64,000 bases of DNA from Calliphora vicina (GCF_958450345.1 NC_088780.1:124634226-124698225), one strand, 5' to 3'; positions 1-10,662 are shown, numbered from the stretch's first letter. A program made the numbers and translations. The notes: generated by a model not told the origin, from the letters alone.

Positions 1-160
1 AGGCCTCATTCAAATGTCACTCCGCAATACTGTTTGAGCAGTCACAAATATGTTGATTAGGCGGCAATCCCGAATACTGTAAAGTATGGGGGAAATCGGG
101 CAAAATTTGTCCCTTGTCCCCTCAGAAAATGACATGAAAATTCATAATTTTCCTATAATA
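1..160. repeat. Dispersed repeat L, copy 1 (cut by window start)
   Basis: Non-coding repeat that reappears in the same orientation near 62270-62535. Shared blocks include AATACTGTTTGAGCAGTCA, ATATGTTGATT, GAAATCGGGCA.TATTTGTCCC-like text and CCCTCAGAAAATGAC. Copy 2 has about 60 bp more between the blocks. No termini or coding were found, so the family is not classified. Confidence 0.7.
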
Positions 161-276
161 ACACAGGGCAACAAAATCGAAAAAATTTTAGAGGCTTTTT
201 AAACCACTTAACAATTTAGATGTATTGTGGTTCCAGTAGTACAAATATGGTGCAAATTTTAAATTCTATGGAATGG
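161..276 (-). repeat. Dispersed repeat B, inverted relative to 46764-46866
   Basis: Reads CACAGGGCAACAAAATCGAA then TTCCAGTAGTACAAAT and CTATGGA. The reverse complement of this block lies at 46764-46866. The neighbouring block A (352-560) is in direct orientation to its partner at 46340-46515, so the two loci carry the same two modules in different relative orientation. Confidence 0.7.
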
Positions 277-351
277 AAATTCTACTGAGTTCACTTAATT
301 GTGAATAAATTCAAAAAGAATGCTAATATCTGAACCAAAAATCTGATTGTA

Positions 352-560
352 ATATGAGTAGCATACGGGCAATTCCATATTATCGTATGTGGCATTTGTA
401 CGCCTATAGAGTGGAATAGATTTTGCAAAAATAAGAGTATCTGAAAAATAATTTGATCTTTATGTTCCATTCAAAGGGTACTATATTTTAAAATAATAAA
501 AAGTTCTTTCGAAACATTGTTGTCCAAAATATCGAGCGAAATAAGGGTATATCGTATGTG
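352..560 (+). repeat. Dispersed repeat A, copy 1
   Basis: Matches 46340-46515 over GGCAATTCCAT, GACATTTGTA.GCCTATA, TTATGTTCCATTCA.AGGGTACTA, AAAGTTCTTTC and TTGTCCAAAATAT.GAGCGAAA, ending in GTGACATAAAAC. It is non-coding. The text ATACGTGACATACCGTACGTC follows at about 740-763 and is partly self-complementary. Confidence 0.65.
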
Positions 561-1138
561 ACATAAAACGGAACTCTTTTTGAGGTACATGTAGAAATAT
601 GCGAAAATATTCGAATCGTGAGAGGCGTTATGTTTTCTTTTAATTTCTTACACTAAACGAAATATTTTTCCTTTACAATCCGTCATATTTAAATAAAAAC
701 AATCTTTGGATGATTTTATAATAAAAAAAATTTAATATCATACGTGACATACCGTACGTCACAGATTTTTCTCTTATAATAAAACATTATATATTCTGTA
801 AATATATGTATACAAAAACTAAAAAATGAATAGAAAATATACATTCAGTTTCTATAAACAGTTTGCGAATAGCAAAAAAACAATCAGAGTCAAATTCATT
901 TCATACTACAAGCTAATTGGAAGCCAAGTTTTCGCCGCAATTTTAGCCTAGGACATACCTAAAACATTAAAATATTAAATATAATCAGTTTAAACTATTA
1001 TTTTTGTCTTTAAAATTTTGTAATACGATCTAAATTCTTTCACATAGTAACACTTTAATATTTTCTTCTATTCAAATCATCTTTTTGTTTTTTCAGTCGT
1101 GGTAGCGATTCTCGTGGAATTGCCAATATTTGAAATCG
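561..1138. other. AT-rich stretch without recognisable gene
   Basis: Both strands are full of stops. I see only the short self-complementary GTGAC/GTCAC text near 745-765 and no coding or RNA signal. Confidence 0.5.
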
Positions 1139-1172
1139 TTGGACAGTTTCCTGTAAAATAGGTTTATTCAAT
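1139..1172. repeat. Target-site duplication, 3' side of the retrotransposon
   Basis: 34-bp direct repeat with 2326-2359 (starts TTGGACAGTTTCCTG, ends TTTATTCAAT), one mismatch. It abuts a T run at 1172-1181, which is the poly(A) tail of the minus-strand element. Confidence 0.85.
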
Positions 1173-2325
1173 TTTTTTTTTGTATAACCAACACTCAGGG
1201 GATACCCCTATATATGCAGTGCATTGTGTTGATGTTAGGAAATAAAGTTGTGAGAAGGAGGAAAGAGACAGTAGTGTTTGTTGACGTTTGACTTGAATTG
1301 ATAAATATTATATTCCGCCGGAAATAAGTTGGCAGGTAGTAGATTCCACATACGTATGGTTCGACCAAAAAAAGAGTTTTCCCTATAATGTGTCATGCGG
1401 TCGGTACTCGAATTAATAGCAAATGGGTGCGATCTGTGTGATAGTCGTGTGTTCCGAATGAAAGTGCGCGTATTAGGTATAATATTACTTATGACTACTG
1501 AACAACACCCGTGATAATATCTGTAAAATAAGGATAAGCTGCCCACATTCCGACGATGTTCTAAAGTATCGATAAACCGGGTAACATTTTCATCACCTAT
1601 AAGATCAACCGCCCTTCTTTGAACACGATCCAGCAGCTCTACGCTTGACCTTGCAGCTCCGGCCCATATGTGGGAATTATATTCCATTTTAGGAAGAATG
1701 AAGCTTGTGTATATACGAAGAAGGTCGGAAGGGGACAAATACATATGTTCGACATCGTCTCAAGAAACCCAAGCACCTAAAAGTTTCCTTCGCAACATCG
1801 AATATATGACGATTCCAACGGACGTCACACTGAATTCTCGTACCTAGAATCAAAAGGTTATCTGAAACACCAACAGTTGTGTTACCCTTACGAAGAATTG
1901 ATTCTGATGAAATCTCAAGACGTTTGTGTGTCAATAGGCAGCACTGAGTTTTGAGTGCGTTGAAATTAACTCGGTTCAATTCACCCCATCTGGAGATTGT
2001 TGTAAGGTCACGATTTATCGAGTCGTCCATATTCATTCTTGACAGTTTAATCTCAGAAATAGTAGGTCTATGGTCGAATGAATATGAGTGAGAGTCATCC
2101 GCGAAAGAATAAATGGGATTTGAAGTGATTGTTAGTAAATCGTTCATGAAAATTAAAAAAAGGGAACGAGAAAGAACAGAACCCTGGGGGACTCCAGAGT
2201 TCAATATGAAGTTCTCGGAGCAAATACCATATATTACTACCCTTATAGTACGACCACACAGGGAAACTAGAAATAAAATGAGAAAATTCTACCCCGACAC
2301 CGAACGAAAAAGTTCTTTCGAAACA
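1173..2325 (-). mobile_element. 5'-truncated non-LTR retrotransposon (Jockey/CR1-type clade)
   Basis: A LINE fragment inserted by target-primed reverse transcription. On the minus strand it runs from a truncated 5' end near 2325 to a poly(A) of about ten A (T run 1172-1181). It is bounded by a 34-bp direct repeat (1139-1172 and 2326-2359, one mismatch). Only the second half of the reverse transcriptase and its C-terminal tail remain; the endonuclease and ORF1 are lost. The clade is inferred from the RT and tail motifs and could be any Jockey/CR1/L2-like lineage. A duplication this long is at the upper end for LINEs. Confidence 0.88.
1235..2204 (-). pseudogene. Reverse transcriptase C-terminal half, frameshifted
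   Basis: Two overlapping minus-strand frames form one broken product. The upstream frame (2204 to 1689) carries the RT palm motifs SGVPQGSVLS (about 2170-2198) and FADDS (about 2091-2105, the catalytic Asp pair), followed by a WGELNRVNFNALKTQ block. The downstream frame (1744 to 1235) carries the usual tail of these proteins: LDRVQRRAVDLIGD, LFYRYYHG, SFFGRTIRMWNLLPANLFP and a terminal FKSNVNKHY. The frames differ by one base, so at least one frameshift separates them. Another lies upstream near 2205, where an ELHIEL piece sits in a different phase. RT normally copies element RNA at the nicked target; this copy cannot. Confidence 0.88.
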
Positions 2326-2359
2326 TTGGACAGTTTCCTGTAAAATATGTTTATTCAAT
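2326..2359. repeat. Target-site duplication, 5' side of the retrotransposon
   Basis: Second copy of the 34-bp repeat at 1139-1172. It overlaps the end of a 22-bp string (2307-2328) that is identical to 498-519 in repeat A. Confidence 0.8.
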
Positions 2360-3115
2360 ATTTTTCACTTGTTCTTCAGGCGCAACAGTTAAGATTTTTT
2401 TTAAATTTCGTATCTGAAGGGACGAATGTAGGTTCGCGAGGAAAGGAGATGGTTCGATCGATAAGGTAGTTGGGCTTGAAGGATCGTGAAGTTCCTACAA
2501 AATTATAGTAGAGTAAATGTTCCATGTTGCTAATTTGTGTTTTATTATTTATAATTATATTAATAATTTTAAGCTCTCTATATAAATTTGAAAGAGTAAA
2601 CAAAAAGTAGTAAGACTGATCACTACTGGATTCTCTCATCAGATATTTGGAATGGTATATAATCGCTTTTTTGAATTTGAAATTTTATTATATAGGCCAA
2701 ACCATTTCCTTCTAAATCCCTATTTTCACTTTTTGTTAATCTAGTCATTCAAAATATTTCCATTTAGCATAGCACCAGCCTAACAATTAAATTTATGTAT
2801 ATGAAGAGTGCAATGTTCACAATTCATTTAAAACTATTATACGAAAAGGATTTGTCTTTTCATTCTTTTTCCAAAAAAAAAAGTAATAAAATACACTTAT
2901 AGACAAACATACCAACCAACATGCATACAAGTGCACTCATACAGCTATACAAAAAACAACAACAATAACCCAGCAAATCCTCGGAAAAGGAAATAAAATA
3001 GAATAGTAAAGAGAATAAAAAAGAGTAAAGAAAACAATAGAGTAAAAGTTTTCCACAGAATGTTTAAAAGGACTTAAATGCAGTTGTATGTGCCCAACTA
3101 CGTTTAAACACATAC
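2360..3115. other. AT-rich stretch, no gene seen
   Basis: Contains A-rich runs and AAC/AATA low-complexity text around 2870-3050. The 87-codon minus-strand frame at 2376-2639 has no recognisable motif and biased AT-driven composition, so I do not call it a gene. Confidence 0.5.
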
Positions 3116-3906
3116 ATCCCAGCAGTTAAGCAAGTAGTCAATGCATCCCTTAAAGATAGTAATTGTCACAAATGTCTTATCACTTGGCTGACTCCAATTT
3201 ATATATTTTGGTCATTTGACACGTGTGTGCACTTTGTAGTGCAGAGAGAAGACAATTGGTTACTTTATACATCCCAAGTAATCTAGCGTGAAGACAATTG
3301 ACACTTAAGTGTCTCTAAGTAATCTGGAGTGTAGTCACTTTAAACGTTTTGTGAGTAATTCGTACAAACTGGTTTTATACAAATTGTGTTGATATAATTC
3401 TCATACAGTTTATTTTTATTTATGCTTAAGTATACTGATATCGCATGTAACATAGCATGAAGTCAATAGTCACTTTAGTGTCTCTTAGTAACCTATGGTG
3501 AAGTCACTTCAAACTTTTTTTTGTACTGCAGTTTATTTTACCCACCAGAAGCGTTGACTACCTTCGATCAGCTATCCGATAGTCACATTGTAATCAAAAG
3601 GGTCAATTGACCCCCTGCTTAGGACATGCACATGTTAAAATAACTAGTCAAGTAGCTGATCAAGTAACCAGTTACAAAGCTAGCAAGGTAACTGACGCTA
3701 TGTAACCAGTTTGTGAATCCAATGCGTTGCCTACTTTGGACCAGCTATTATACAGTCCCATTGTAATCAAAAAGAGACAATTGACCCCCTGCCTAGGACA
3801 TGCCCGTGTTAAAATGACTAGTCACGTGGCTATTGAAGTAACTAGCTCCCACCCTAAATGATGGGTAAAATCACTAGTTCGGTACTGTCTCCTAGAACTG
3901 CTGGGA
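3116..3906. mobile_element. MITE with ATCCCAGCAGTT terminal inverted repeats
   Basis: Starts ATCCCAGCAGTT and ends AACTGCTGGGAT, exact 12-bp inverted repeats, with near-symmetric flanks (ACATAC / ATGTAT). There is no coding capacity. The body is made of short variants of AGTCACTT..GTGTCTCT.AGTAA and CTAGTCA.GT.GCT. The superfamily is unresolved because no clear target duplication can be separated from the flank symmetry. Confidence 0.7.
3551..3832. repeat. Imperfect tandem duplication inside the MITE
   Basis: About 110 bp starting GCGTTGACTACCTTCGATCA is repeated about 172 bp downstream as GCGTTGCCTACTTTGGACCA. Both include TTGACCCCCTGC.TAGGACATG and TTAAAAT.ACTAGTCA.GT.GCT. Confidence 0.75.
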
Positions 3907-4926
3907 TATGTATATCTCTGGGAGTGTGTGTAGATTTGTGTGCAAATCTGTGTGTCAACGAGTTTTTATTAAAGTGTTTTTGTATGTGTATGTGTGTGTG
4001 TATGTTTGGATGAGACATTGGGGGATTAAATTTTAATTTGCCAAAAGTGGCAAGTTACTGTGATGACAATGTTACGATAAAATGAATGATTTTCAGTTTT
4101 CTTCTACGAACGAACGAACAAAAAAGCAAAATATAATTTCAAAAGAAAAAGGATTTATACGTAGTTGCTGTTGTGATTCTCATAATTTTATAAAGTGTAT
4201 TTATGTTTGCGCAAAGATTTTATTTTGATAACAATAAACTCAAAAAAGAAGGAAATAATGGTTTTTAACGAAACTCAGATTTTAATAAGTATTCTTTATA
4301 CGAAAGTATTGAAAGAAATTATGAAAAGTTACATTGAGGTAATCACTTTCTAAGTATTACCTTATTTAAGGGGTGTTTAAGGAGAGTTTGTGGTTAGACG
4401 TGTAGAAGTCTGTAAAGTCGAGAAATCTTTTGAATTAATCACTAATTAATTCATGTATTTTGAGCACATGTCTGCCATTACTTGCCTGTTGTAGCTTTGT
4501 TATGAAGTACAAGTTTAATTAAATTCTCATCAAATTTACTTACTATTTAAATAGAAGTCTGTTTTTGCATTCATTTCTTATATATTTTTTACTTATTACA
4601 AACATCAAAATTCGTTCAAGTTTAATGTGTTCATTAAACGTAAATGTACAGTGTGTAACAAAATATACATATATAAGGAAAATCTTTTTACAAAATCTTT
4701 TTACAAAAATTGTTATTACTTATAATTTGTCAAGATATTTAAGAAACTTTTGTTTTTTTAATGATAAACTTAGAATTTTGTTTAAAAAAAAACACAACAT
4801 CCGACCATTGTACTGTTTTCTGGCAGACCAATTTTCATGGCCAAAATTCCAATTTGTAAACACTTCAAACCTACAGGAAATATTTGTAAATTATAATTTT
4901 CCAATTTTGCATAAAGTTGTAACAAT
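3907..4926. other. AT-rich stretch, no gene seen
   Basis: A TG-rich microsatellite (GTATGTGTATGTGTGTG) lies at about 3980-4005. The plus-strand 141-codon frame at 4565-4990 is AT-driven and runs into the end of a mariner-like relic; no motif supports it. Confidence 0.5.
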
Positions 4927-5880
4927 TAGTAAAGGGTGTCTCATTAAGAATCATTTTTTTCATTTTAAAATAAAAACACATATTTTTTGAGATAGTTGTG
5001 ATTTTTTTATTAGATTGTAAAGAAGACATGTACCGATTAAGTATGGAATAAAATATCTGTCATGTCCGCATGGCTCTGATGACAGGCCATTACTCTTGTC
5101 ATGCAATTTCCCTTGACTTTTTCACAAAGATGTAGCTGCATCTCACCGATGAAGCGTTGGCTTTCGAATTTGAGCTCAGGAATTGTTGCTGGTTTAGACC
5201 AAAGAACATGTTTTCATGTTCCTGTATCGAATGCCGTTCACAGTCACTGCAATTTCGGTCTCATCTTCAAAAAAGTAAGGTCAAATCACGTCGCATGACC
5301 AAAATCCGCACCAGACAGTTGCTCGTTGCCGGTGAATTTGTTTCTTATGGATAGAATGATGATTTTCTGAGCCCCGAAATCGAAAATTTGGAGTATTCAC
5401 GAAGCCATTCAGATGGAAATGCGCTTCATCGGTTAATATGACTTTTTTTTCGAAAAATTGGCATTGACTTCACTTTGCTCCATTATCCATTTAACGAAAT
5501 GTCGGCGCTTTCCATGGTCTTCTGGTTTGAGCTTCTCAGTTAGCTGAGTCTTAAACGCGTCTTTTGTTAAAGCGCTTTACGAAAGATCAGCGCGTTATAA
5601 TTGTGAAAACTTATCAAACTTCGAAGAATTTTCAGTCGAAGAGTAATCAAAAAATTTATATGTATTTCGAAAGCATTGCTGTGTAAACGAGAGTGTCGCC
5701 GTGTAAACGAAGCTGCGTAGTGCTTCGTGAAATTTGAAGTTGATGAGAATGATGTCGATTTGACATCGTAATATATCTGTAAAACATCGTCGGCTTTTCT
5801 TTCCAATTTCGGTTTCTTGTGAAGCTGGTGTTCCGTCAAAGTTGGTCACCTCTGGTCTCACTTTCTTAAAAAAAATCGCA
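4927..5880 (-). mobile_element. Mariner-like (ITm) relic, internally rearranged
   Basis: Same family as 35393-36420. The 4927-5560 part reads as transposase on the minus strand: FHLNGFVNTPNFRFRGSENH (about 5360-5415), ATVWCGFWSCDV, then PYFFEDETEIAVTVNGIRY (about 5225-5285), then a C-terminal NCMTRVMACHQSHADM piece. The catalytic middle is missing. At 5565-5650 the N-terminus (RFTKDQRVIIVKTYQTSKNF) appears on the plus strand instead, and 5655-5870 appears to return to minus. The outer end AAAGGGTGTCTCATTAAGA resembles AAGGGTGTGTCAGTAAGAG at 35391. This is a dead copy with at least one internal inversion. Confidence 0.82.
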
Positions 5881-6312
5881 AAAAACCCATTTATTAAAAT
5901 AAACTAAAGGCCTACGGAAACTTTTTCCATCCACTGTTACCTGTTCTAGTAACGCACTTTCACTGACATCAGCCGCACATGTATACATGGACAACACACT
6001 ACCACACTATTCAATATGTATCTGTATTTAAGAGAAAAACAACGTACATGTGGCTACAACGTGTCGACGTTTAACATAAAAAGCCAATTTCAAATGGTCT
6101 TTATTATGGAGCGACCGATGTCTTAAATGGCCATCGAATGTTGTTGGCGCGTACGCGTGTGCCACGCGTGCTACTGCTACATTTTTATCGTTTCTTGTTG
6201 TTGGAGTCTCGTTTTGTGCCAGTGACTTCGGTTTCCTGTTACGTGAATGTTTTCATTTGTTTTGGAAAAGGAATAGAAATAAAGGAATCATTGAATGAAT
6301 GAGCCGGCGTTT
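5881..6312. other. No gene seen
   Basis: Somewhat more GC-rich than the surroundings (6110-6250) but without an open frame, RNA signal or repeat partner that I could find. Confidence 0.4.
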
Positions 6313-7132
6313 CACTGTGGTACCAAACCCAAATCTAGCCGGACAAAATTATAAAATATTTTATCTTCATAATAAGAAACCTTTCACTCATTCAATTTAA
6401 AAAAGTTTTTTAATTGGTCGTTTAGTTCTCACTAGAGAAGCTAGTGAAATTCTACAAATATTGGCTCATATTTTTATTTAAAAATTTCTATAAAATTTAA
6501 ATAACCTATATATAGCTCATGTGTTTTAGCACACGAAAGCCCATACTTTAAAGCTTATATAGACATTGAAGCTTTTATTTAATGTATATTTTATTTCATT
6601 GGTGTTCCCCATTGTCCTGTTTCAGTCCCTTCTAAAGGCAACTTATAGAGAATGTTTCTCCAACCTCGTCCATCCTTTTGTTTTAAATGGTCTTTCATTA
6701 GGTGCTTCCTATCTTTAAATTTAAATCAAATAAATTATATAACGGGTTCAAATCGCAGGATCTCGGTGGCCAGTTTACATCTTCTCCACGTGAGATGACC
6801 ATGCCCTCAAATCACTCTTGCGGAATGTCCAGGGTGGCACGAAGCGACGTCCTGCTGTTGGTGTTCATATCAACCAATTTAGGTCAAAAGGAGTATTTTA
6901 TGATCAACATATAGCGCACATTGGCGATGAGGGCCTGGCCAATGTCGTTCTCAATCAAATATGGACCGATGGCTTTTTCGAGATGAATTGGACGCTCTTG
7001 GATCTCATGTGAATTCTTATCGTACCAAATTCGAAAATTATCATTCAGAATAGGTCTCACCGTATCCCTATTGTATTTCGAAAAATTCATTAAAAAAACG
7101 CCACCAAATAACTTATATTTGGAACCACAGTG
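6313..7132. mobile_element. CACTGTGG-ended DNA element E, copy 1
   Basis: Begins CACTGTGGTACCAAA and ends TTTGGAACCACAGTG. Flanks CGTTT / CATTT give a 4-of-5 match as a 5-bp duplication. Copy 2 at 23663-24939 has the same ends with a perfect CTCCG duplication. The first 300 bp of the two copies align (CATACTT.AAA, GGCTTTTATT, CCATT.TCCTGTT.CAGTCC-like text). The CAC(T)GTG start with a 5-bp duplication fits Transib-type termini as known from the family; no Transib transposase is visible, so the assignment is inference. Confidence 0.75.
6600..7085 (-). pseudogene. Mariner-like transposase fragment inside element E1
   Basis: Minus-strand pieces in several phases: NFRIWYDKNSHEIQERPIHL and IGPYLIENDIGQALIANVRY (about 6900-7040), then RTSLRATLDIPQEWFEGMVI (about 6785-6850), SRGEDVNWPPRSCDLNPL (about 6730-6785) and KDHLKQKDGRGWRN (about 6640-6690). 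These correspond to the second half of an ITm transposase, including the third-Asp region (SCDLNP). The second-Asp GATCHT block is missing between them. It is broken by frameshifts and a deletion. No mariner termini are visible inside E1, so either a fragment was captured or its ends have decayed. Confidence 0.82.
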
Positions 7133-7849
7133 CATTTACTAGATGTTCATTACCGTGAGACTGATGGCGATGTTGTTAGATGTTGAGGATTGTTTTATTA
7201 GAATTAGTTGGGAAATAAAGTAATTTCGAGGTATTTAACTATATGTATTAACTAATTATGGAACAGTGAAAAATACTCGTTTACCTACAGTTAAATTAAC
7301 CCGTATTTTGTTACCTAGTTTTAGCATTTCTATTGCAGTGTATTATTATTTTTCAACATAAAATTTAAACACCGCCAAAAAAAAAATACTTTTAAACCCA
7401 CCCAACATTCAATTGTAGAAACTGCTAAACAAAAAGTTTCTAATGCGATGGCATGTCAATTGTTCGAAGGAAACGCATTTGTTAGACTTTAATGTGGTTT
7501 GTTGTTAGAACTAAATAATTTTTGTGGCTGATGTTGTTGTTATTTTTATTTGTGGCGATATTACAGATTTTGTTTATGACCAATACAAACTGATGCTGTT
7601 AACGGTTTTCTCCGAATTTAAACAAAAAATCGTATTCCAACATAGAAAACGATTTTATGTTACATTTGAGTTTATTTGGTTGAAGGATTTAGTTTTTATT
7701 TGTTAAACTTTCCAAATCAGTTTTTACTATTTTCGAAAATACTATAAAATAGTCATAAAGGTTTTTACAGGCGACAATACTGTGTATTAATACTCGGTCT
7801 CGTTTACTTTACGAACAAGTTCTGACAAAATCTAATAACTGCCTTAAAA
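7133..7849. other. AT-rich stretch, no gene seen
   Basis: Only short frames, including a 60-codon plus-strand frame at 7524-7706 that has no motif. Confidence 0.45.
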
Positions 7850-8440
7850 ATGGAACTTCAACAGCTACCAGAACGTAAATTTTATGTTGCAGAGAGCCGC
7901 GGGAATGTCAAAAAGAATATAAATATACAAAAATGGATAAATTTGGTAAGAAGGTAATGGTGTGCCAAGCTATTTGAAGTTGCGGTTTTAAGAGTGCTCC
8001 ATTTGCAACCTCTACAACTATGACTTCGGATATTTACATCAAAGAATGTCTTTAAAAACGTTTGCTACCCTTTATTAGACAACACCATTATTCAGTAACG
8101 TGTTGGCCTGATTTGGCCTCCTGTCACTATTCCAAAGCTATCACGGATTGGTACCCATCCAATTGTCCCCAGCTTCGGCCAATTGAAAAATATTGGGCTA
8201 TTGTCAAAGCTAAATTAAAGAAAAATGAAAGTGCTATTATCGACAATAAAAAAATGTTATCTGCTTGGAATAAATATGCAGCACAGTTGAACCGAAAAGT
8301 TGTGCAAAAGTTAATAGCTACCATCAAGTCAAAAACTAGAATATTTATTAGAAATAAATATATTTAACTAGTTTTTTAGCATATTCATAATTGCTAATAA
8401 ATAAGATTAAATTTATGGTTGAACATTATTAAATCGCATT
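7850..8440 (+). pseudogene. DD37E-type Tc1/mariner transposase, C-terminal half
   Basis: Plus-strand relic of an ITm transposase of the DD37E kind (name from family knowledge). Readable blocks are FYVAESRGNV (about 7880), MVCQAI.SCG..SAPFAT (about 7955-8020), SDIYIKECL, LLPFIRQHH, then CWPDLASCHYSKAITDWY (second catalytic Asp, about 8107-8160) and CPQLRPIEKYWAIVKAKLKK (catalytic Glu, about 8167-8226), ending in IRNKYI at 8367. Between WPD and PIE there are 24 residues instead of 37, so about 13 codons are deleted. Frameshifts occur upstream of 8062. The N-terminal DNA-binding half is absent. Other copies are at 14652 and 30878. Confidence 0.88.
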
Positions 8441-8659
8441 TTTTGTTATGTAGATATTAATGCTTAAGTGCGAACGGATTTTAAGTGAACAATTTTATTA
8501 CATCATAAAAATGGTTGTCACAAACATATACTTAATTACTACAATCATATATATGTATGATTGCTACAATGATGTGAATGGTAACTTAAACATATTATGG
8601 TTATCACAATCATATACATAAATACAATGACCATAATGTTGTTAAAAACTTTTAAAAAT

Positions 8660-9041
8660 GATGCAATGGTTATGGCCAGGCTTCTCTTACGCTACGAATT
8701 ATAATAATGGATCTATTTTACATCGCAAGTAATGATTCGGTGCAAAAATTTTTTTTATAGCTTTCAAGCAGCATTTCAGAGATACACATTCGTCTTTCAA
8801 GCTCTCTCAGCTTCAATTCGTGTGATACCCAACTTCCCTGCTTTTGGATGAATCCTCTCACTTGCTAACGGCACTTTTTTTCAAACTAGTAATATTTTCG
8901 AAGCAAAAAACAGTTGTTGTTACCACTATGAGAATAAATGACAGATATTTACGCTTCAAAATGACGTATGAGTTATTAAAAGCAGCGTTGAAAAGATACG
9001 TCATCTATTGTAAATCCCACATTTTTAAGTCATACATCCAA
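8660..9041 (-). mobile_element. Mariner (mauritiana-like) relic, minus strand, internally deleted
   Basis: The 5' terminus at 9041 is TTGGATGTATGACTTAAAAA on the minus strand, next to TA (9042-9043). It is shared with 53998 and 19423. Coding text survives at 8862-8668: GFIQKQG, LRELERRMCISEMLLESYKK, FLHRIITCDVK (first catalytic Asp region) and YNS.RKREAWP. The N-terminal half between the TIR and GFIQKQG is deleted, as is everything after the first Asp block. Confidence 0.8.
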
Positions 9042-9702
9042 TAAAAAACATAAATTTATTATTTCTGAATATTAATTTAGGATTTCTCAAGATCGAGTTG
9101 TATTTTCTCAACCTTAATTTTAATTTTTGGAATTTTTATTTCGATTTTTCAATTTCAATTATTTTTCTCTCAATAAAGAATTGGATTTTTTAATTTCAAT
9201 TTTTATTTTTCCTATATTAATTCTATTATATTTTTCAATATTGACTAATTGTTATAATACCAATGGTTAGTCAGTAGGGTGTATTATCTCATAATGCACC
9301 TGATGCATATTTGTCTGGTTCACATGATGAAACCGGACTATACCCATCAGCGCTGACTATTCCCATAGTCTGTCAATCTATGTCGCTGCTCACTGTAGTT
9401 TTTAAGATATGAATAATCAAGTCCAGTTTAGTATAAAAGCTTAAAGAGTAATATCACAATTTGCTATTATGAATTTATATATTTGCATTTTTTTAACATC
9501 AACCAAACCAAAGTTTTCGGTTTCAACTAAATTAAAATCAAACACACGAGTTTCAATATATTTAATTTTAATTATTAATTCTTGGAATATATGAGGTATT
9601 TTATGAATAGATATAATATAGGAATTTCGCTGTAAATTATTGTACCAGATATCTGGAATATAATCATGTACTCAAAATGTAAATAAGTTGAACAATAAGA
9701 AA
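9042..9702. other. AT-rich stretch, no gene seen
   Basis: T-rich runs of TTTCAATTT type at 9110-9235 and a short unassigned block CTGATGCATATTTGTCTGG near 9300. No coding. Confidence 0.45.
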
Positions 9703-10011
9703 ATAACACTGTGCAACAAGAAAATTTTTCCCGAATGAGCCTAACGGGAAATGAAAGTAGATAATTAGTATACCAAAACCCCCAAAGGGTTTTTAAAAGT
9801 TAGCTCGTGTTTTAAAGTTATTCTCCTTTAAAGTTTTTTTGAGTAAAAATGTTTCATATATATTTTATGAATAATCTATTGAAGTAAGTCAATATTTATA
9901 TAAAGTAATTTTAGTTGAATGTTAACACTTTTTGCAGATTTATTTTTTTATTTTTATAGTTTTTGGTACTTAGATACGCAATTACCAATTTTTGGAGAAT
10001 TGCTGAATATT

Positions 10012-10490
10012 GCTATTGCTGTAAAAGTATTGAGTAGTGGGTATCGTGTATCGAGTATTTGCCATAATGTTTGAGTAATCAATACTCAAAAGTAGATACT
10101 CAATACTTTTAGACTTGTATTTTTACAATTTAGTTTATTTAAATTTAACGGTTATGGTGCAAAAAATGCATCTCTACTATAAATACAACTCAAATCAATA
10201 TTAGAAATGCAACTCTTAGCGTAAACAATTTTCAAATAAGAATAAAATATTATTAAAAAAACTGGAATAAAGTTAAAAAGTTCAAAATATTTATTGATAT
10301 AATCTTGTAAACCTAAAATGTTTCTAAAAAGGAGTGATGTCTGCTAATACATTACCGAAAAGCAGAAAAATATATCGTTTTTAAATTTAAAAAAATCCGT
10401 TAAAAGTATCGAATAGTATTGAGTACCCAAATGAAAAGTGTTGAGTAGTATTGAGTAATCAAAAGTAGTAGAATGTTACAGCACTATTGC
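10012..10490. mobile_element. Nested hAT-like MITE with GAGTA-rich ends
   Basis: Left end GCTGTAAAAGTATTGAGTAG, right end (reverse complement) AGTGCTGTAACATTCTACTA. ATTGCT is present on both sides as a probable remnant of an 8-bp duplication. Both ends are rich in ATTGAGTA(G/A)T. It has no coding and interrupts the long-TIR transposon. Confidence 0.55.
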
Positions 10491-10662
10491 TGTACAAAGT
10501 ATTAAGATTTTTTAATTTTTTGAAATGAAATCGTAGTTACCTGTTATAATAGTGCAACTTTTTGTGAATTTGTGAACCATTATTTGTTAATAAAGTGAAA
10601 AGAAGTTTTTAAATAAAGTTAATTACTAAAAAAAATATTTTTAATTTAATAAAGTTTGTGAA

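Noticed and set aside
4565..4990. 141-codon plus-strand frame
   Set aside because: AT-driven composition, no motif, and its 3' part overlaps the end of a mariner-like relic.
5101..5354. Two overlapping 65-codon plus-strand frames
   Set aside because: Antisense shadows of the mariner-like transposase on the minus strand.
10012..10490. Telomere-like or regulatory GAGTA repeats
   Set aside because: Motifs are confined to the two ends of a MITE-like insertion.
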